Shown: positions 39,501 to 50,800 of the stretch, piece after piece
Position numbering within the stretch: the first letter of the stretch is position 1
How the letters are laid out: the number at the start of each line of letters is the position of its first letter
Assembly: GCF_900496995.4 (NCBI RefSeq)
Contig: NC_044019.1
Span: 8,095,501-8,159,500 of the forward strand
DNA length: 64,000 bases
Source: Aquila chrysaetos chrysaetos
Lineage: Eukaryota > Chordata > Aves > Accipitriformes > Accipitridae
Direction: 5' to 3'
Program-made: the position numbers and the translations under genes
The notes under the pieces: model-generated
The model's input: only the letters and a program-made list of their open reading frames with translations
Databases searched by the model: none
What the model was told of the DNA's origin: nothing

Positions 39501-41232
39501 GGCCCAGAACTCCAGTCTGTCTAATCAGTGCAAACTGCCCATCCATCTGTTCCCTTTCCCTGCTCTCCATTTGAGTGGAAGCCTTTCTTACCAGAATATC
39601 TGATGAGCCCGCCTTGAGACAGAGCCACTAGGTGTCCTCTCAGCTCCTCGCTTTGTTTGGGCATGCTTGTGCTTACTGAGAGGTACTAGAGTGCTGGCTT
39701 TGAGAAGACAAGGTCCATGTACCAATTCTTCATATAGGTTCCTTTACCTGACACATGTTCTGGTTTTTTTCCTGTATTCTTACTGAAGGCTTCACTGTTC
39801 TTGCCTTTACAGAGGATGTGGACCCTTCTGTTGGGCGTTTCAGGAACATGGTACAGACGGCAGTAGTGCCTGTTAAGGTACAGAGTAACTCCCAACTTTC
39901 TAATGAATACATCACATTGATGAACTCACTTTATGAATTACACCTTAGAAACATAATGTTCTATGGTAGAAAGTGTTTTATTGTTAAACAAAAGTCATGT
40001 TCATGTTTCACAATTGTCTTTTTAGCAGATTAGACCATTTCCCTTCAAATTCAGCTTTAGCTGTTTTCTTTAATAACACATGGGATCAATGGCAACTTTT
40101 TTCCTCCCAAAAAGAAACAGTCCAGAAATTCAGTATGGTAGTTCTAGGCATCAATTAAAATTGTGGGAAGTGTGGAAAATAGAAAGTAAAAATGAGAGGT
40201 TGCTTGTTTAAATACTGTAAGTGCTAAAGATTTCATAAGGTTGTCTGCTAGAACTAGCAGGGTTTAGACTTTGCTCCAAGATGAGTGTGTTGCTGGTGCT
40301 GTATTTAATTTGAATATGCTAGGAGTAGGGAAGAGTTGCAAAACTTCAGGGTAGCTAAGCAACAGTGTAATAGCAATTTCACTTGTTGCTGGTATACACT
40401 AAATAATGTATGTGGAAAAGGATAATTCTACATCAACCCCAGACTGCAGGAGAAGATTCAAATGATCAGGAGCAAGACAAAATCACCCAAGTGATCTAGA
40501 AGTTGCAGTTTCTTACAGTGCGGGGAAGGAGGGTCTGCATTACTGACTAAAGACCTACTCAGTCTTGCGTTCAGGACAAGCTAAAGACTGGCAAGCATGT
40601 TCAGGAAGTAAGAGGTGCTCAGCCTGATCTAAGTTAAACCTGAGCTTCAACTTCTGTCACCCTTTCTTGCACTGTGCACCTTTAAGAGTTTATTATTAAG
40701 TGGTTTTCAAGGAAACCCAGAAGAAATCTTCTGGGACAAAGACTGAGACATGGTCTGTAACCACTTCATATGTGGCTGCTCTAGGTGCCTTTTTGGGGAA
40801 GATGTCATTGGCATCCAGTTTAAATAGCTTGCTTGTTTCATGTATTTTGAATAATTCTTTAAATACTTCTGCCTACAGAAAAAACGGTTGGAGAATCAAG
40901 GCTCGTTGACCACAGATGATTCTGCATCACGACGTATGCAAAACTTTCCCTACAGTGGAGGATTATACGGTGGTTTACCTCCAACTCACAATGAGGCAGG
41001 TTCCCAATCGCATGGTGTCCATGGGACAGCACTCATTGGTGGTCTGCCAATGCCCTACCCCAATCTTGCCCCAGATGTGGACTTGACTCCTGTTGTGCCC
41101 TCAACAGTTAACATGAACCCAGCTCCAAACCCTGCTGTCTTTAATCCTGAAGCTGTGAATGAACCCAAGAAGAAGAAATATGCAAAGGAGGCATGGCCGG
41201 GCAAGAAGCCAACCCCTTCCCTACTGATCTGA
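15103..41232 (+). CDS. PPP1R8: PPP1R8 / NIPP1, nuclear inhibitor of protein phosphatase 1 (7 exons)
   Basis: NIPP1 is a nuclear-speckle protein that binds PP1 and tethers it to phosphorylated splicing and chromatin factors. Exons 15103-15164, 29349-29409, 36774-36927, 37575-37795, 38483-38627, 39813-39877 and 40879-41232 join in frame to 353 residues; human has 351. The FHA domain spans about residues 25-125 with its signature residues: GRN near LFGRNPD, the SxxH of SCSRVH, and STHGTFLG across the exon 3/4 junction. A basic patch (RPKRKRKNS) leads into the PP1-docking RVTF at residues 202-205. The C-terminal exon is Gly/Pro-rich and ends [20 protein letters not shown] plus I, a region that in mammals adds PP1 and RNA binding. 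The start ATG has A at -3 and G at +4. The extra two residues relative to human lie in the Ala/Asn/Gly-rich N-terminus. A human isoform covering only the C-terminal part (ARD-1) is known; nothing here shows it. Confidence 0.97.
15753..15866 (-). repeat. CR1 LINE relic (3' end)
   Basis: The segment tttagaattgtagaaaag followed by ttggaaggagtctctgg and tggtccaacc matches, with mutations, the reverse complement of the CR1 3' tail (agaatcatagaat then ttggaagggacc and agtccaacc). It is old and ends indistinctly. Confidence 0.7.
16735..16850 (-). repeat. Possible degenerate CR1 relic
   Basis: The sequence atagagaaatgaggtggaag and gatgatccaagcc resembles a decayed CR1 tail on the minus strand. Similarity is weak and I would not defend its borders. 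Confidence 0.35.
17217..17281. repeat. A-rich low-complexity tract
   Basis: A 13-base A run followed by A runs broken by single C and short CAAC units. It has no coding or structural meaning that I can see. Confidence 0.85.
17934..19024 (+). mobile_element. CR1 LINE, 5'-truncated, with reverse-transcriptase remnant
   Basis: Avian CR1 retrotransposon tail of about 1.1 kb. Translation shows the reverse-transcriptase core in order: [19 protein letters not shown], then [13 protein letters not shown], then [20 protein letters not shown] and the catalytic-site FADDTK. The ORF2 C-terminus follows, with [20 protein letters not shown] and [20 protein letters not shown]. The element ends in the CR1 3' terminus (caatgatcttaaaggtcttt then attctatgatttta). 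It is 5'-truncated, as most CR1 copies are. Frame breaks near 18784 and the missing 5' half show it is dead. Confidence 0.95.
19730..19897 (+). ncRNA. Candidate intronic H/ACA scaRNA (SCARNA1-like)
   Basis: Two strong hairpins stand out in PPP1R8 intron 1. The first has perfect 8-bp arms, CTTGACAT (19755-19762) and ATGTCAAG (19776-19783). The second has 9-bp arms, GCCACGAAC (19858-19866) and GTTCGTGGC (19872-19880), over a lower stem CAGTT/GACTG with an internal loop like a pseudouridylation pocket. Between them lies ACATAA (19799-19804), which fits the H box ANANNA, and after the second comes ACA three bases before 19897. UGAG, the CAB-box consensus, occurs at 19855-19858, but not in a terminal loop. 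From general knowledge, human PPP1R8 intron 1 hosts SCARNA1 about 3.5 kb from the start; subtracting the inserted CR1, this site is about as far in. The lower stem of the 5' hairpin is weak and the ends are guesses. Confidence 0.42.
21642..21693. repeat. Short 33-bp-spaced direct repeat
   Basis: The 19-mer aaaaatttaggatggaaat occurs at 21642-21660 and again at 21675-21693, a local two-copy tandem duplication within PPP1R8 intron 1. Confidence 0.85.
25262..25512 (+). repeat. CR1 LINE 3' fragment
   Basis: Contains the CR1 tail landmarks: gctgcaccaggggaggttta, gtttctttaccaagagggtgg, cttcctagagaggtggtcaa, and a closing gatcccttccaactgaaatattcta. It is in PPP1R8 intron 1, sense orientation, moderately diverged. 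Confidence 0.92.
29349..29409 (+). CDS. PPP1R8: PPP1R8 exon 2
   Basis: Completes the Trp codon and reads [20 protein letters not shown], the lead-in to the FHA domain. The acceptor is ttttccag and the donor gtatga. Confidence 0.95.
29410..36773 (+). other. PPP1R8: PPP1R8 intron 2
   Basis: A 7.4-kb AT-rich intron whose one clear feature is the solo LTR at 30464-31415. There is a poly-T run at 34545-34565. I see no other exon, RNA gene or identifiable repeat; the short open frames around 31.8-33.1 kb and 36.3-36.7 kb have no recognisable product. Confidence 0.65.
30464..31415 (+). mobile_element. Solo LTR of an avian endogenous retrovirus
   Basis: A GC-rich island within an AT-rich intron. 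It starts tgttttgggtttgtgtgg and carries the degenerate internal units typical of this avian LTR (repeated gctggagcagg and cccgtgg phrases). The five bases before it (gtatg, 30459-30463) are repeated exactly after it (31416-31420), a 5-bp target duplication. A TATA-like atatttaag lies at 30608-30616 and an ATTAAA-type polyadenylation hexamer at 31214-31219 followed by T/G-rich sequence, as expected of U3-R-U5 order in sense orientation. No internal retroviral genes flank it, so it is a recombined solo copy. The 3' edge does not end in CA, so the last bases are mutated or the border is off by a few. Open frames inside it are not genes. Confidence 0.85.
36774..36927 (+). CDS. PPP1R8: PPP1R8 exon 3 (FHA core)
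   Basis: Encodes [20 protein letters not shown] and the SCSRVH phosphopeptide-binding loop, ending [12 protein letters not shown]. The acceptor is ctacctcag and the donor gtaagt, one base into the next codon. Confidence 0.97.
37011..37035. repeat. (TTG)n microsatellite
   Basis: About eight tandem TTG units in PPP1R8 intron 3, about 80 bases after the exon 3 donor. Confidence 0.9.
37575..37795 (+). CDS. PPP1R8: PPP1R8 exon 4
   Basis: Continues [20 protein letters not shown] through the FHA end ([16 protein letters not shown]) and an acidic linker ending EEETELD. The acceptor is gttctcag and the donor gtgagt. Confidence 0.97.
38176..38375 (-). repeat. CR1 LINE 3' fragment
   Basis: Reverse complement of a CR1 tail: attcataggactcttgaggt, then ttggaagggacctcttgg, tagtccagccccc, agcagggtcagctagagcag and tttctgggcaacctgttgca. 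It sits in PPP1R8 intron 4, antisense to the gene. Confidence 0.93.
38483..38627 (+). CDS. PPP1R8: PPP1R8 exon 5 (RVTF PP1-docking motif)
   Basis: Encodes [20 protein letters not shown], the basic RPKRKRKNS segment and [17 protein letters not shown] fits the RVxF PP1-docking consensus. The acceptor is tccttag and the donor gtaaga. Confidence 0.97.
39813..39877 (+). CDS. PPP1R8: PPP1R8 exon 6
   Basis: Encodes [20 protein letters not shown] and VK. The acceptor is tttacag and the donor gtacag. Confidence 0.96.
40879..41232 (+). CDS. PPP1R8: PPP1R8 exon 7 (C-terminal exon)
   Basis: Reads [20 protein letters not shown], the [12 protein letters not shown] repeat-like segment, [18 protein letters not shown] and the lysine-rich tail, with TGA at 41230-41232. 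The acceptor is gcctacag. The first 30 residues differ most from mammals; the rest is nearly unchanged. Confidence 0.97.
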   Translation, partial: KKRLENQGSLTTDDSASRRMQNFPYSGGLYGGLPPTHNEAGSQSHGVHGTALIGGLPMPYPNLAPDVDLTPVVPSTVNMNPAPNPAVFNPEAVNEPKKKKYAKEAWPGKKPTPSLLI

Positions 41233-43600
41233 GTTGGGTTTTGTTGAGGGAGGGTGGGAGTTATGAACTCCAGAAACTGTTTATGTGCAGTATCGTCTTT
41301 TTAAAATTTCAATGTCCTAACCAGATGTTATACCAAGATTGGAGAAGTGAAATATCCTTTAAAGATCTGTCTTCAAATGTTTTTATATGTCTGTTTAAAA
41401 AAAAAAAAAAATACAGCTCCCATCTCCTTTTGAACCAAAATATCTGGCAGCCTTTTCTTAGCCATTACTGTCCCCAGAGGTCTTTACTCTGAATTTTGAT
41501 CCATAAGTTGAAGGGGCAGAGTCATACAATTTAATTATCATTTATGGCATGACCCTGCAAATTCATGTATTTAGGTGTCGTGCTTACTATGAGTAATGTT
41601 GTCCCTGCTTGACTTGCTCATAGCAGGTCAACTGTATCAGAAGTAAATGTTTGTGGGGCCAAGTCTTCCAGAAATCCCATCGGTATGAGTTCTAAAACTT
41701 GCAAAATACAGGTCAGCTTTTATTTTTTACATTTTCAAAACCTCACCAATGTGGGGTTTTTTGGTTTTTGGTTGTTTTGTTTTTTGGTTTTTTTTTTTAG
41801 TTTGGCTACAGCTTGTTTTAATTTCCACCTAAAACACTACAGCATCCCATTAGTTCATGAGAATGTGGAGTTGAGATGGGCAAGAAATAGGTGGGCTTCC
41901 TTAGGTGAGGTCCAGTATTGTAGGATGGATTGCTGTGTGGACAGATAAAGGGGTGCACACGTGGATGGAACTGAGCTTGAGTTGGTGCTAATGGCAGCAT
42001 ACAAGCATGGCAAGCCTAGGAGCATTTGGTAGATAGGCACTATCTACACTGTACAAACAATAAACAACAAAGTAGTGTTGACTTTTTCCCCTGTGATAAG
42101 TTAAGGTGGAGTTAACAGAGAGGAGAACAGTTTCCTTTAAACTTGGTGGCCCTTTTAACTTAGTTTCATTTTTATTTGCAAATGGAACTTGTGAGCTTAG
42201 AGTATGTGTGAGATGCAGCAAGACACATAAAAATAAGCAGCTATCAGCAGTGTCAGAGGACTTGCATGTTTAACAGCTAAAACCACAATCTGCACACTAT
42301 TTTGGCTGCTAGTAACAGTGGGTGAGAACTGAGTGCTACTTCAAGCTAGAATATGAATTCTCAGCTGAGAATTTGCCTCGCCTTGAATAAAGCAGTGCAC
42401 AAGTTGGTTTCGTAATACTACATTTTTTTACTACTTCGTCACTTTTTCCCATTGAATAAAATGAGAAGATTGATTTGGGTTGTTGCTCTAGCCCTTCAAA
42501 TCTTCAGGTTTAGATTTCAAAATCTGATTCACACGTATTCAGACACTATGTCTTTGTACAAGGTAAGGCCAGAGCTCTGTTTTTCTTAGGTTTACTCTGG
42601 ATTTTTTTACATTCTATAATGCAGCTCAGCTACGTAGTCACATTCCTTTGTTGTTTGGGGGATTTCTCCAGAAAATATGCACTAAAATGATGGTATACCC
42701 AGCTGTTCATTGTGTACAGTACTGTAGCTACCTGGCTATTAGTGGTGTGAAAATCTGATGGTTGCTGGAGAGGTGCTGTGTTATAGTGCATCTGGTGCAC
42801 TGCATGCACTAGACCTGTTTTGGACAGATGCTCCAAAATCAGTGTGAGTTCTGCATCTGCAGAGTGATTGCTTCTATCATGTTATTGAGGTAAAAATGAG
42901 CTAGTAGCTACCCCATTCACAAGAGCAATGGCTTTAGAGACTGGTTTGTTCCCCTCCCTGCACCATCATATCTAGCTCAAACTATTTTATGGATGAATGC
43001 AGTACCTTCTCCATTATATAGTTGTGCCGCTCTGTGTTTAGTTGCTATTGAATATGATTCAGTCCTCAGACGTTCTGCTTCCAAACACTCCATGCTCACT
43101 CTTGAAATCTTTCTCCCTTTATTTTTAGTTTTGCTTCTTTCTGGTATGTGGAATTTTCTTTTTCCAGCCAGTCTGCTTTATGAAGGCAACTCTTTAGGGT
43201 AAGACTAGTTAGGGCAAGTAAAAGTTGAACAGGTTTTCTTCCTTTTTTTTCTGTTTTTGGTTGGGTTTTTTGGGGGGTGGGTGGGTGGGGTTTTTTTGTT
43301 TGTTTTGGTTTTATGCAAGTGGCTCTTTGCAAGATTTTTCTTGAAAAGGGAAGCTTTACTGCTCATTGTTTTTAAAGCTCTTCTCCTCCCTGAGTTTGAA
43401 CAAGCTCTCATTATTTTAGAGCTTAGGGGCCATAGCTGGCCAGTACAGGAGGGGACAGTATAACATCTAGGGGCTTTGTACAGAAGTTTGTACACTTGTG
43501 TAATATGTAATAGGCCTTTTCACACTTTCTGTTGAGCTTTTTACCTGTAACCTTTACTATGTTGTAAATTAAATGGAGATTTTGCCAGTTTGGAGAGTGT
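41233..43600 (+). other. PPP1R8: PPP1R8 3' UTR (end uncertain)
   Basis: Sequence after the stop contains T/G-rich low-complexity tracts (41755-41800, 43240-43310) and several hexamers: AATAAA at 42386-42391 and 42455-42460, and ATTAAA at 43568-43573. The last is followed by a GT-rich stretch (gtgtagtgtgttcg) that would suit a distal cleavage site. Which is used cannot be told by eye, so the 3' UTR is between about 1.2 and 2.4 kb. Confidence 0.55.
43568..43573 (+). terminator. PPP1R8: Candidate distal polyadenylation signal ATTAAA (PPP1R8)
   Basis: The hexamer lies in tgtaaattaaatggag, about 25-35 bases upstream of a GT-rich element. AATAAA hexamers at 42386 and 42455 are stronger by consensus but lack as clear a downstream element. 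Confidence 0.4.
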
Positions 43601-46600
43601 AGTGTGTTCGTTCCCAGTCTACACTTCTGCAGTTGAGACTGTACATTGTTTTGTGGCTTATTGATGGATTTCTGCCATGGCGAAGTGCGACTATCCACTG
43701 CAAGTCTTGTTAGTGGCTGGCTCAGGCTGCAGCTCTTAAAGCTGCTCTGGTGTCTTTGCTCGTGACCTGCTTTGTTGCCTTGTGCTGCAGTGTGTTGCAC
43801 TTTTGCATGCAAGAGTGACATTTAACAGTGGATTTTAAACAGCAGTTGCTTTATTTTTTCTGAGTGAAGTTTTAGCTGGTTCTGGCATAATCCTCTTTCT
43901 GCAAAAGTTACACTTTAGAGCCCAACTTTGCTCTTCTCATTGCCGAGCTTGCTGCCTCTGACATACAGAGTGGCCTTGGGCAGTCTAAATGCACCATTCT
44001 TTGTCACACCGTATCTCTGCAGCTTGTCCTAGGCTCACTGGGGAGAGCTGTAGTGAAAAACAGTAAACTGGAACCTGGTTAAAGATAACCGTGGTGCCTG
44101 CAGTGTAGGGTTGAGAGGTATTCCCAAGCTTTGCTGAATTTAGTAATACTTAAGCTATAGATTAGTATTTCTTCTCAATCCAGCAATATCGTTTCAGCAG
44201 CTGGGGCAGTTACATTTTCGTTACTGTGTGTCAGCAGAAGGCTGAATCTTCACAATTCATGTGCAAGCTGCTGATCTGCGATAGGTAGAAATAGTTGGCA
44301 CAGGTTAACTACTTAACTTTGTGGTCTGACATTTTAAGTGTTGGTGTGGTTAGCAGTTAATTTCCTGTATTAAACAAAGTATTAAAAAGGAGTCAACTTG
44401 CATGATAATCTAAAGCACTCTCTGCAATGTGGAATACAGAGATGGGAACAAAGAAGTGGAGAAGAGTTTGCATCTGAATAAATGCTTGAGCTAAAGAATA
44501 ATGGCAGTGTTTTCCAGGAACATCTGTCCTTGCAGCGTTCACTGGATTGTCATTGTAACCCCTCTTCTCTCTTCTGGTTTTGAAATACAAGAGTGCAGCA
44601 CCCAGCAGGCATCCCAAGAGCTAGTAATGAGCTGACAGAAGTTGTTCTCTTCCCAGTGTGCTGTGCAATAAGATGCCAATATGTTAGACCCTGTGACGAC
44701 ATGCCTAAAAGAATGACTTCTTGGAGAGGAGGTGACTTCTCCCTGGGGCTTTTTAGGAAAGCAGGAGTAGCTTCCAGTGCAGAACAGGTGAGCGTGCCAG
44801 CTGAAGTGTGCCCTCATGCAATTATACCAGGTGCTTTGAAACACTCAATGGCATGGGGAAAGACTGCAGTAGAGGGTTGGAGTGGAAGACATGGGTTACG
44901 ACAAGCAAAAGAACTGGGGCTGTTTAATGGCTATTACTGGGCTCAGAGGTCAGATGCTATTTAAGAGGGGTTTTTTTCAAAAGCAGTCTAATACAGTCAG
45001 GTAATTTGTAGGTTCTTTGATCTCAAAACTGTGTCTTAATCTAGCAGTGGTAGGTAAAGGGGAAAAAAGTTTCTGCTTTCACTTCTGCTCAACACCAGGA
45101 ACAGCTCCTCATTCGTATGAACTATGTGGCGTCACTGGGACCTACCTGCCTGGTGTAGCAGACAGGAATGCTAGTGCAAGACAGAGAGTGTGAAGTAAGA
45201 TTGTGGTGAGTTCAGGATAGACAGCCATGTGTTTTGGGTCACAGTCTTCTAAATTAGGCTTTCCTGAAGGTCCCATAACCAGTAAAGCAGTAAGAGGTAC
45301 CTCACATACTGGCATCCTGTTAATGCCTGAGACTAACCATGATGCTTCCCCTGCCTCTCTCAGGGGTCCTGCCTGCTCCACAAAAGCAATAGCTTTCCAG
45401 CAGCATTGATGGTTGCTTTGGTGTTGTCTTTTGCTTCTTATGCATTTCCCAGAACTAACATCGTCTTCAGAGAAGCTTTAAGGGAGAAGCAGCTAAAGAG
45501 CCTGAATCTTTTCTGTTCACCCTCTTGTACATAGCTGTCTGTCTTGTCATATATTCTGGCATACATCTGTGAAAGGTTTCAATCACATTTGCAGAATGGT
45601 AGAGGAGGAGGAAGTCTTAAATACTAGAGCTAGTACTAGAGCTTAGATACTGCTCTGGTCATTCTGATACATCTTACCATGTCCCAGGTTGTTTACTGTC
45701 ATCTTGCAAAGACACCCATATGGGCAGCTGCCTGTGTGTTTGCTGGCCTTTGAAGAACTGGCCAGTAATGCTGGACTAACCTAGTAACTGGTCATGGCTG
45801 GCCACAGAGGCTTTTCTGACTTGTATCTTGGCTGTGATGGGTCATTTCCTGCCTGAGGTTCCCCAACTACTAGATATGTCAGAGGCTTTCCCTTGCTTGA
45901 GCCTGGAGGAAATGGAAGCAGCATTTCTCCGGGTGGGTGAGCAATGGTGTGTTTATGCCTGTATCACCCCAGGGCAAGTCCTTTCTGAAAGGAGGCACAA
46001 CCAATTTTCTCCAGTGTCCTTGTAAAAATACTGGTTTTATAACTCGAATTGCTACCAGGAGCTCGTTCTCTATTAACCTCTCCCATACAGACTTACCAGA
46101 GTGCTCAGTTACTTTGATAACCATTTCAGGGTTTGGTGAGGAGGAGGAAAAGCCTGGAAAAGGGCTGTTTAAGCAGTAGTTCCACTGCCTGCTTCAACTC
46201 AGATACCTCAAGTACCTCTGATAATTCCTGCTTCTTGATGGCTCAGAGGCTTGTGCTCCACTGCAGGGAGTGTTACAAACCTTCAAGGTGAGGAATGCTT
46301 CAGACTGAGGACCAGTTTTCCTTGGATCCTAGCAGCTGATGTGATCCCCTGACTTCACATATCTTCTGTTCTCATCTGTCTGGGGCCCTGCTTGTGGGAT
46401 CACAGTTCCTGCTTCTGTTTGAGGAGCTCTGACCTACATGTTGTAACTGCAGGCCCCCAGCTGCAGCCAAACAGCAGCAAAGTTTAGGACTTTGACAAGC
46501 AGTGCAGAATGACTTGGGGACTGCCTAAAATCTGTGGAAACTTCACTTGTTCTTTAGGCAATTTTTATGTTTCCCCAGTTGAGTTTGGACACTAGAAGAG

Positions 46601-47869
46601 CAAGTATACAACTTTGCTCCCTGTAGCTGCTCGTGATTGGTGTGATTTTCATCCCTGTGACCTGAAGTTGGCCAGTTCAAGGCTCATTCCTGACTTCTCC
46701 ATGGGAGCTTTTCTCTGTTGTACAGCACAGAGATCATCTGCCTGTCCCTGAGCACATCTGCTTCTGTGTCTCTGCTTCACTTACCCTTTCTTCCAGCCAG
46801 GCTACATGAAGGAAACAGATTAAACCCTATGGGTAGGAGAACCAGTACAATGGAGGGTGCTGAAAGCTAAACATCTTGCCTCTCTGAGCCTGGGAATGCT
46901 GTCTAGTGGCCAAGGTCGTGGCTAAAATGGGCAGAGTAAGAAAATGAGTGTCACAAGCCCAGGTGAGAAGTTTGAAGTCTAGAAATAAATGGTAATAAAA
47001 TCTCTGATGTCATGTGGGATGGAATGGTACCCTATGGGTGAGAATAGGAAACCAGTGGTGTGTTTTCCCAGTAGCTCTATCCACCAGTTGTCACCTGAGC
47101 AGTAGGGACATGAGAGAACATCACTGTGTCTCCCTGAGCATCTATGGCAGGGACTCGGGGAGCAGCAAGGCAGCTAACAGCCCTACACACAGGGGTGGAG
47201 GGCGTCCTGTGCTCACAGGGACTGCTATGAAGGCAGAGAGCCTGGCTGTTGGCTGTTTCAGTGCAGATCCTGAAGCGTTGTTTAGGGCGCAGCACAGCAG
47301 AGAGATTTGCCCAGGGCTCGGTCAGGGTTTCAGTAGCACTAAGAACTGTCATCTCCACGTGATACTGAGTACAACCTATGGCAGGCAGCAGGGACGTAGC
47401 TTATAGTGTGCTTTGAATCTTTTCAAGAGAAATGCAGGACTCCTGATACGATCAACCGGTCCTAACCGGAGAAGACAGAACTACTCGTTCAGTGACCATT
47501 ATTGTGCTGTAAAGCTTATCTGTCTCCTGCCAGCACCAGCTGCCAAAAAGCTCTTTGCACTGCAGACTGGCTGTAAATGCTCCTATGAGATGCTGCACAC
47601 AAGATCTGCCAGCGAGCACAGTGAAAGCTAAAACAATGCACAGGAACATCTCTTCAGCCGCCTCCTCTCAGCCAGGAGACAGCACTGCGTGAATGTTTCA
47701 GCTGAGCTGTTAACACTACAGAAAGAGCTCTGCTTTACATGCAGTGCTTGTTTGCTCTTCCCTTGTTAATGTGTGGTTATCAGCCCAGGAGCACAGAAAC
47801 TTCATGTGACTTACATGAACTGTTTGCCATGTGCTTGTTGCTTCCTTTTGGGTTATGTGGTTTGGGTTT

Positions 47870-47892
47870 GGTTTTTTTTTTTTGGGGGGGGG
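47870..47892. repeat. T-run followed by G-run
   Basis: A run of about 12 T is immediately followed by about 10 G. It is a low-complexity tract prone to length error. Confidence 0.85.
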
Positions 47893-50800
47893 TGGGAATA
47901 ACCAATCTCTAGTAAAAGGGATATTTCTGCCCAGCCTGTCTTTCGCAAAAGGCAACTGTGTGGAACTGATAATAGCCCTCTGACTAGTGACAGTTGCTGG
48001 CTAGCAGTTTTCCCCTCATTTGATATCACCGGCCCCATCTGTTAGAGAGGTTTCATGGTTTTCTTGTTATCTCTTAACAACTTCATCTCAGTTACTCAAC
48101 TAGAACACAACTAGTTGCACTAAGATGTAGGCTTTACAGTTGCTTGCTGCTGAACAGAATCCTGGTCAAGACCATCGCTCCTACCTAGTTCAGCATTTGA
48201 ATTTCTGCAAACCATTTCCAGCAGAATTTTCACCTATAATTGTCCATGATGTTAACAAGGGGTGTGTTCTGCTCTGCTCAGGCAAATGCACAACTGGAGG
48301 GGGGAAAAAAGCAATTGCATTGTTTCCTGGCTCACTGCATGAGGCAGAAGGTGACAACTTCCTCTGATGCAAGTCTCCTGCTCCTACTACTGTCTATCCT
48401 CACCCTTGTTAGAGCCTCAGCAGGGTAAGAAAGAAAACTGCTTGTGGGTCCTGGCTCACCCACCACCCCGCACTGTGCTCTATGGTGATACGTGATTGCC
48501 TGAAGTAGGAGGAGGGGATCCCTTTGCAGGGAGATACTGTCTCAGTTGGGTCCAGTCACTGACCTTGGAGAACATAAGGGCATGTCCTGTGTAGTAAGAG
48601 GTGATGCTGGGTCAGCCTTAGCACAGGTCTGGGTAGCGAATGGCAGGGAAGCGCCTGTGAGCTTCGACAGGCGAGCATGGACAGTATCATCAAGGCGCTG
48701 TACATGACCCTGCAGTGCCATCAGAGCCCTCTGCTATTGACGTTCCCTCTTTTCTTGGTCTCTCTGCTGCACAGCTCCTCTGGCCTTAGCCATGAGCTGC
48801 GTCCTGCTTCCTGGGGTGAGCAGTTTTATCACTTGGTGCTCTGATTTCTTTTGCTGCACATGCTGCTGAGTTGGAGCATCTGCCCTGCTGTCACAGGGGA
48901 CCCCTCTGAAGGGGCAACTGCTGAGCAGGATCACCTCTGAAATTGAACTTGGAGAGGTGGAGACAGTGCTCACAAAGGACCTTCAGTCCAGGGACCATGT
49001 GTCTAGCCTAAGCCATCCTGGCGTCAGGCCCTGGGTGGCGGATGTGGAAATGTCTGCTATGGGGAAAGAATGGTCTTTCCTCAGCCCCTGCAGAGCGCTT
49101 GCTTGCTGTGGGGAAGTGAGGGCTGTTCGTGGAAGGGGATGGGCTTGTTTCAATTAGCATGTAGAATATAGGAGCAGTTCTCAGGGCCCCACTGTGTCTG
49201 TCCTGTCCCTCCGCTCGCAGGCAGAGCAGGCAGGCGCACAACAGCCCAGTGGCAAGCAGGAGGAAGTGAAAATGCTCCACCCATTTATTCAGCTCAGTGC
49301 TTTGGCCGTGTTTGGGATGATGGAGCCCTGACAGGTTTGCTGCCTTTTCCTCCTACAACTGCTCTGTTTTTCCCAGAGGCATCCCAAACCTCAGGAGTCT
49401 GCTACACTTGCTTCTGGGTAGCTGCAAAGCAACAGCCTGCTTTACCCATCCCCTGATGAAATCAGGCTTAAGGCCGAGCTACCAGAAGAGGACAGCAGGC
49501 TTCGTTGGCCCCAAAGCAGAGCTGCTCAGCCCCTTGGCCCATAGGGAGCTGTCCTGAACATGTCTTTGCTTCTCCTCATGCCCCTTTCCTTGCAGCTCTT
49601 CCCCATTCCTGAAGAGGTGCTGCTTCCTCCTTTGCTCTGACTCACTGTGGCCAAGCCCTGGCTCTTTGCTGCTGGAGCTCAGCAGCCTGGAGACCTGCTC
49701 CTAGAAGCCTCTTTCAGGCAAGAGCCAGTGAGCTTTTGAGCTGACAATGATTGCTCTCCATGGCCATGCTCATTGTATCTGTGTCCAGGGCTTGGATGCA
49801 GCCATGACTCCTTTTATTTTCCAGACTTCCCATGGGAGATTTTCACACTGGGCCCTCAGCTGCCCTTTCGTGGTCACGTTCTGCAGGTGGGGTATTGGCA
49901 TCCCCCTTGAGCATGTTTCCCTATGTTGCTCACCTGCCCTGGCCATCAGGGGCTGCTGGACCAGCGGTGTCCCAGAAACACTCCGTGGAGCTGTGCTAGT
50001 GCTAGGTCTTTCCTCTGTGCCAGCTCTGCTCAGTGTTAGGTTATCACATGTCCCTGGGAGGAAACCTCAGCAAAGAGCAGTCTTTGGTATCTTCTCCAAC
50101 CACAACCAGCTTGTTACGTGCTGAACCATGGGCTGCTGAGCTGTCCAGTTTAGGCCACTGTAGGTTTCTGGTTCCTGAAGTGACATTTTGGTTTTAGACA
50201 TATTTTTCTATAACTTATTTTCAAACTAATTCCTTCTGTTCCCTGTCCCCCTCCCATTTTCCCCAGACTGGCAGCAGAGCACAAGTATGGAGGGGTGGCT
50301 GTGGTCAGGCTCTTCTGTTTTAACTAGACCAACACGTCGGAAGGGGACACCCTCATTCTCTTCCTGCAGCTGCAAATATAGGTCTCAGCTGTACAAAAAT
50401 CCACGCTTTGGTTTGCCAGGGATACCCACCACAACCACAGTCACCTGTTCCCTGCAGAGAGGCCCTGGAGTCAGCCTTGTCACTGGGGTTTTGGACTGTC
50501 TAGGCATGTGGCTGGTTCTTTAGAGCCTGTTTGGCAATGGAAGAATAGATACTTGGTGTGCGGAGACCTTTGCTGTTGGCTCTTGCACTTGCCCTGTGAT
50601 GTCCAGAGCAATACATCTGTTCAGCTTCTCCCTGGATTCTGCCTTAAAGCAGCAAAACACCCCTGGAGGGACAAGTTCTGCAGGTTGGGGGGCTTCTCTA
50701 TACTGTATTGAGAGTTTCCTGACCTCCCATGGTTAGTCTGGTCCTGCCCTTCAGGGATTCTTGACATTGTTTGATACAATAAAATACACTTTCTTCCCAG

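Larger units (their letters stand above)
36928..40878 (+). other. PPP1R8: PPP1R8 introns 3-6
   Basis: These introns are 647, 687, 1185 and 1001 bases long. Apart from the TTG microsatellite and one CR1 tail in intron 4 they look like ordinary single-copy intron sequence. Confidence 0.65.

Noticed and set aside
47014-47406. 130-codon open frame in the PPP1R8-THEMIS2 interval
   Set aside because: No domain, conserved motif or supporting splice sites; the initiation context is unremarkable.
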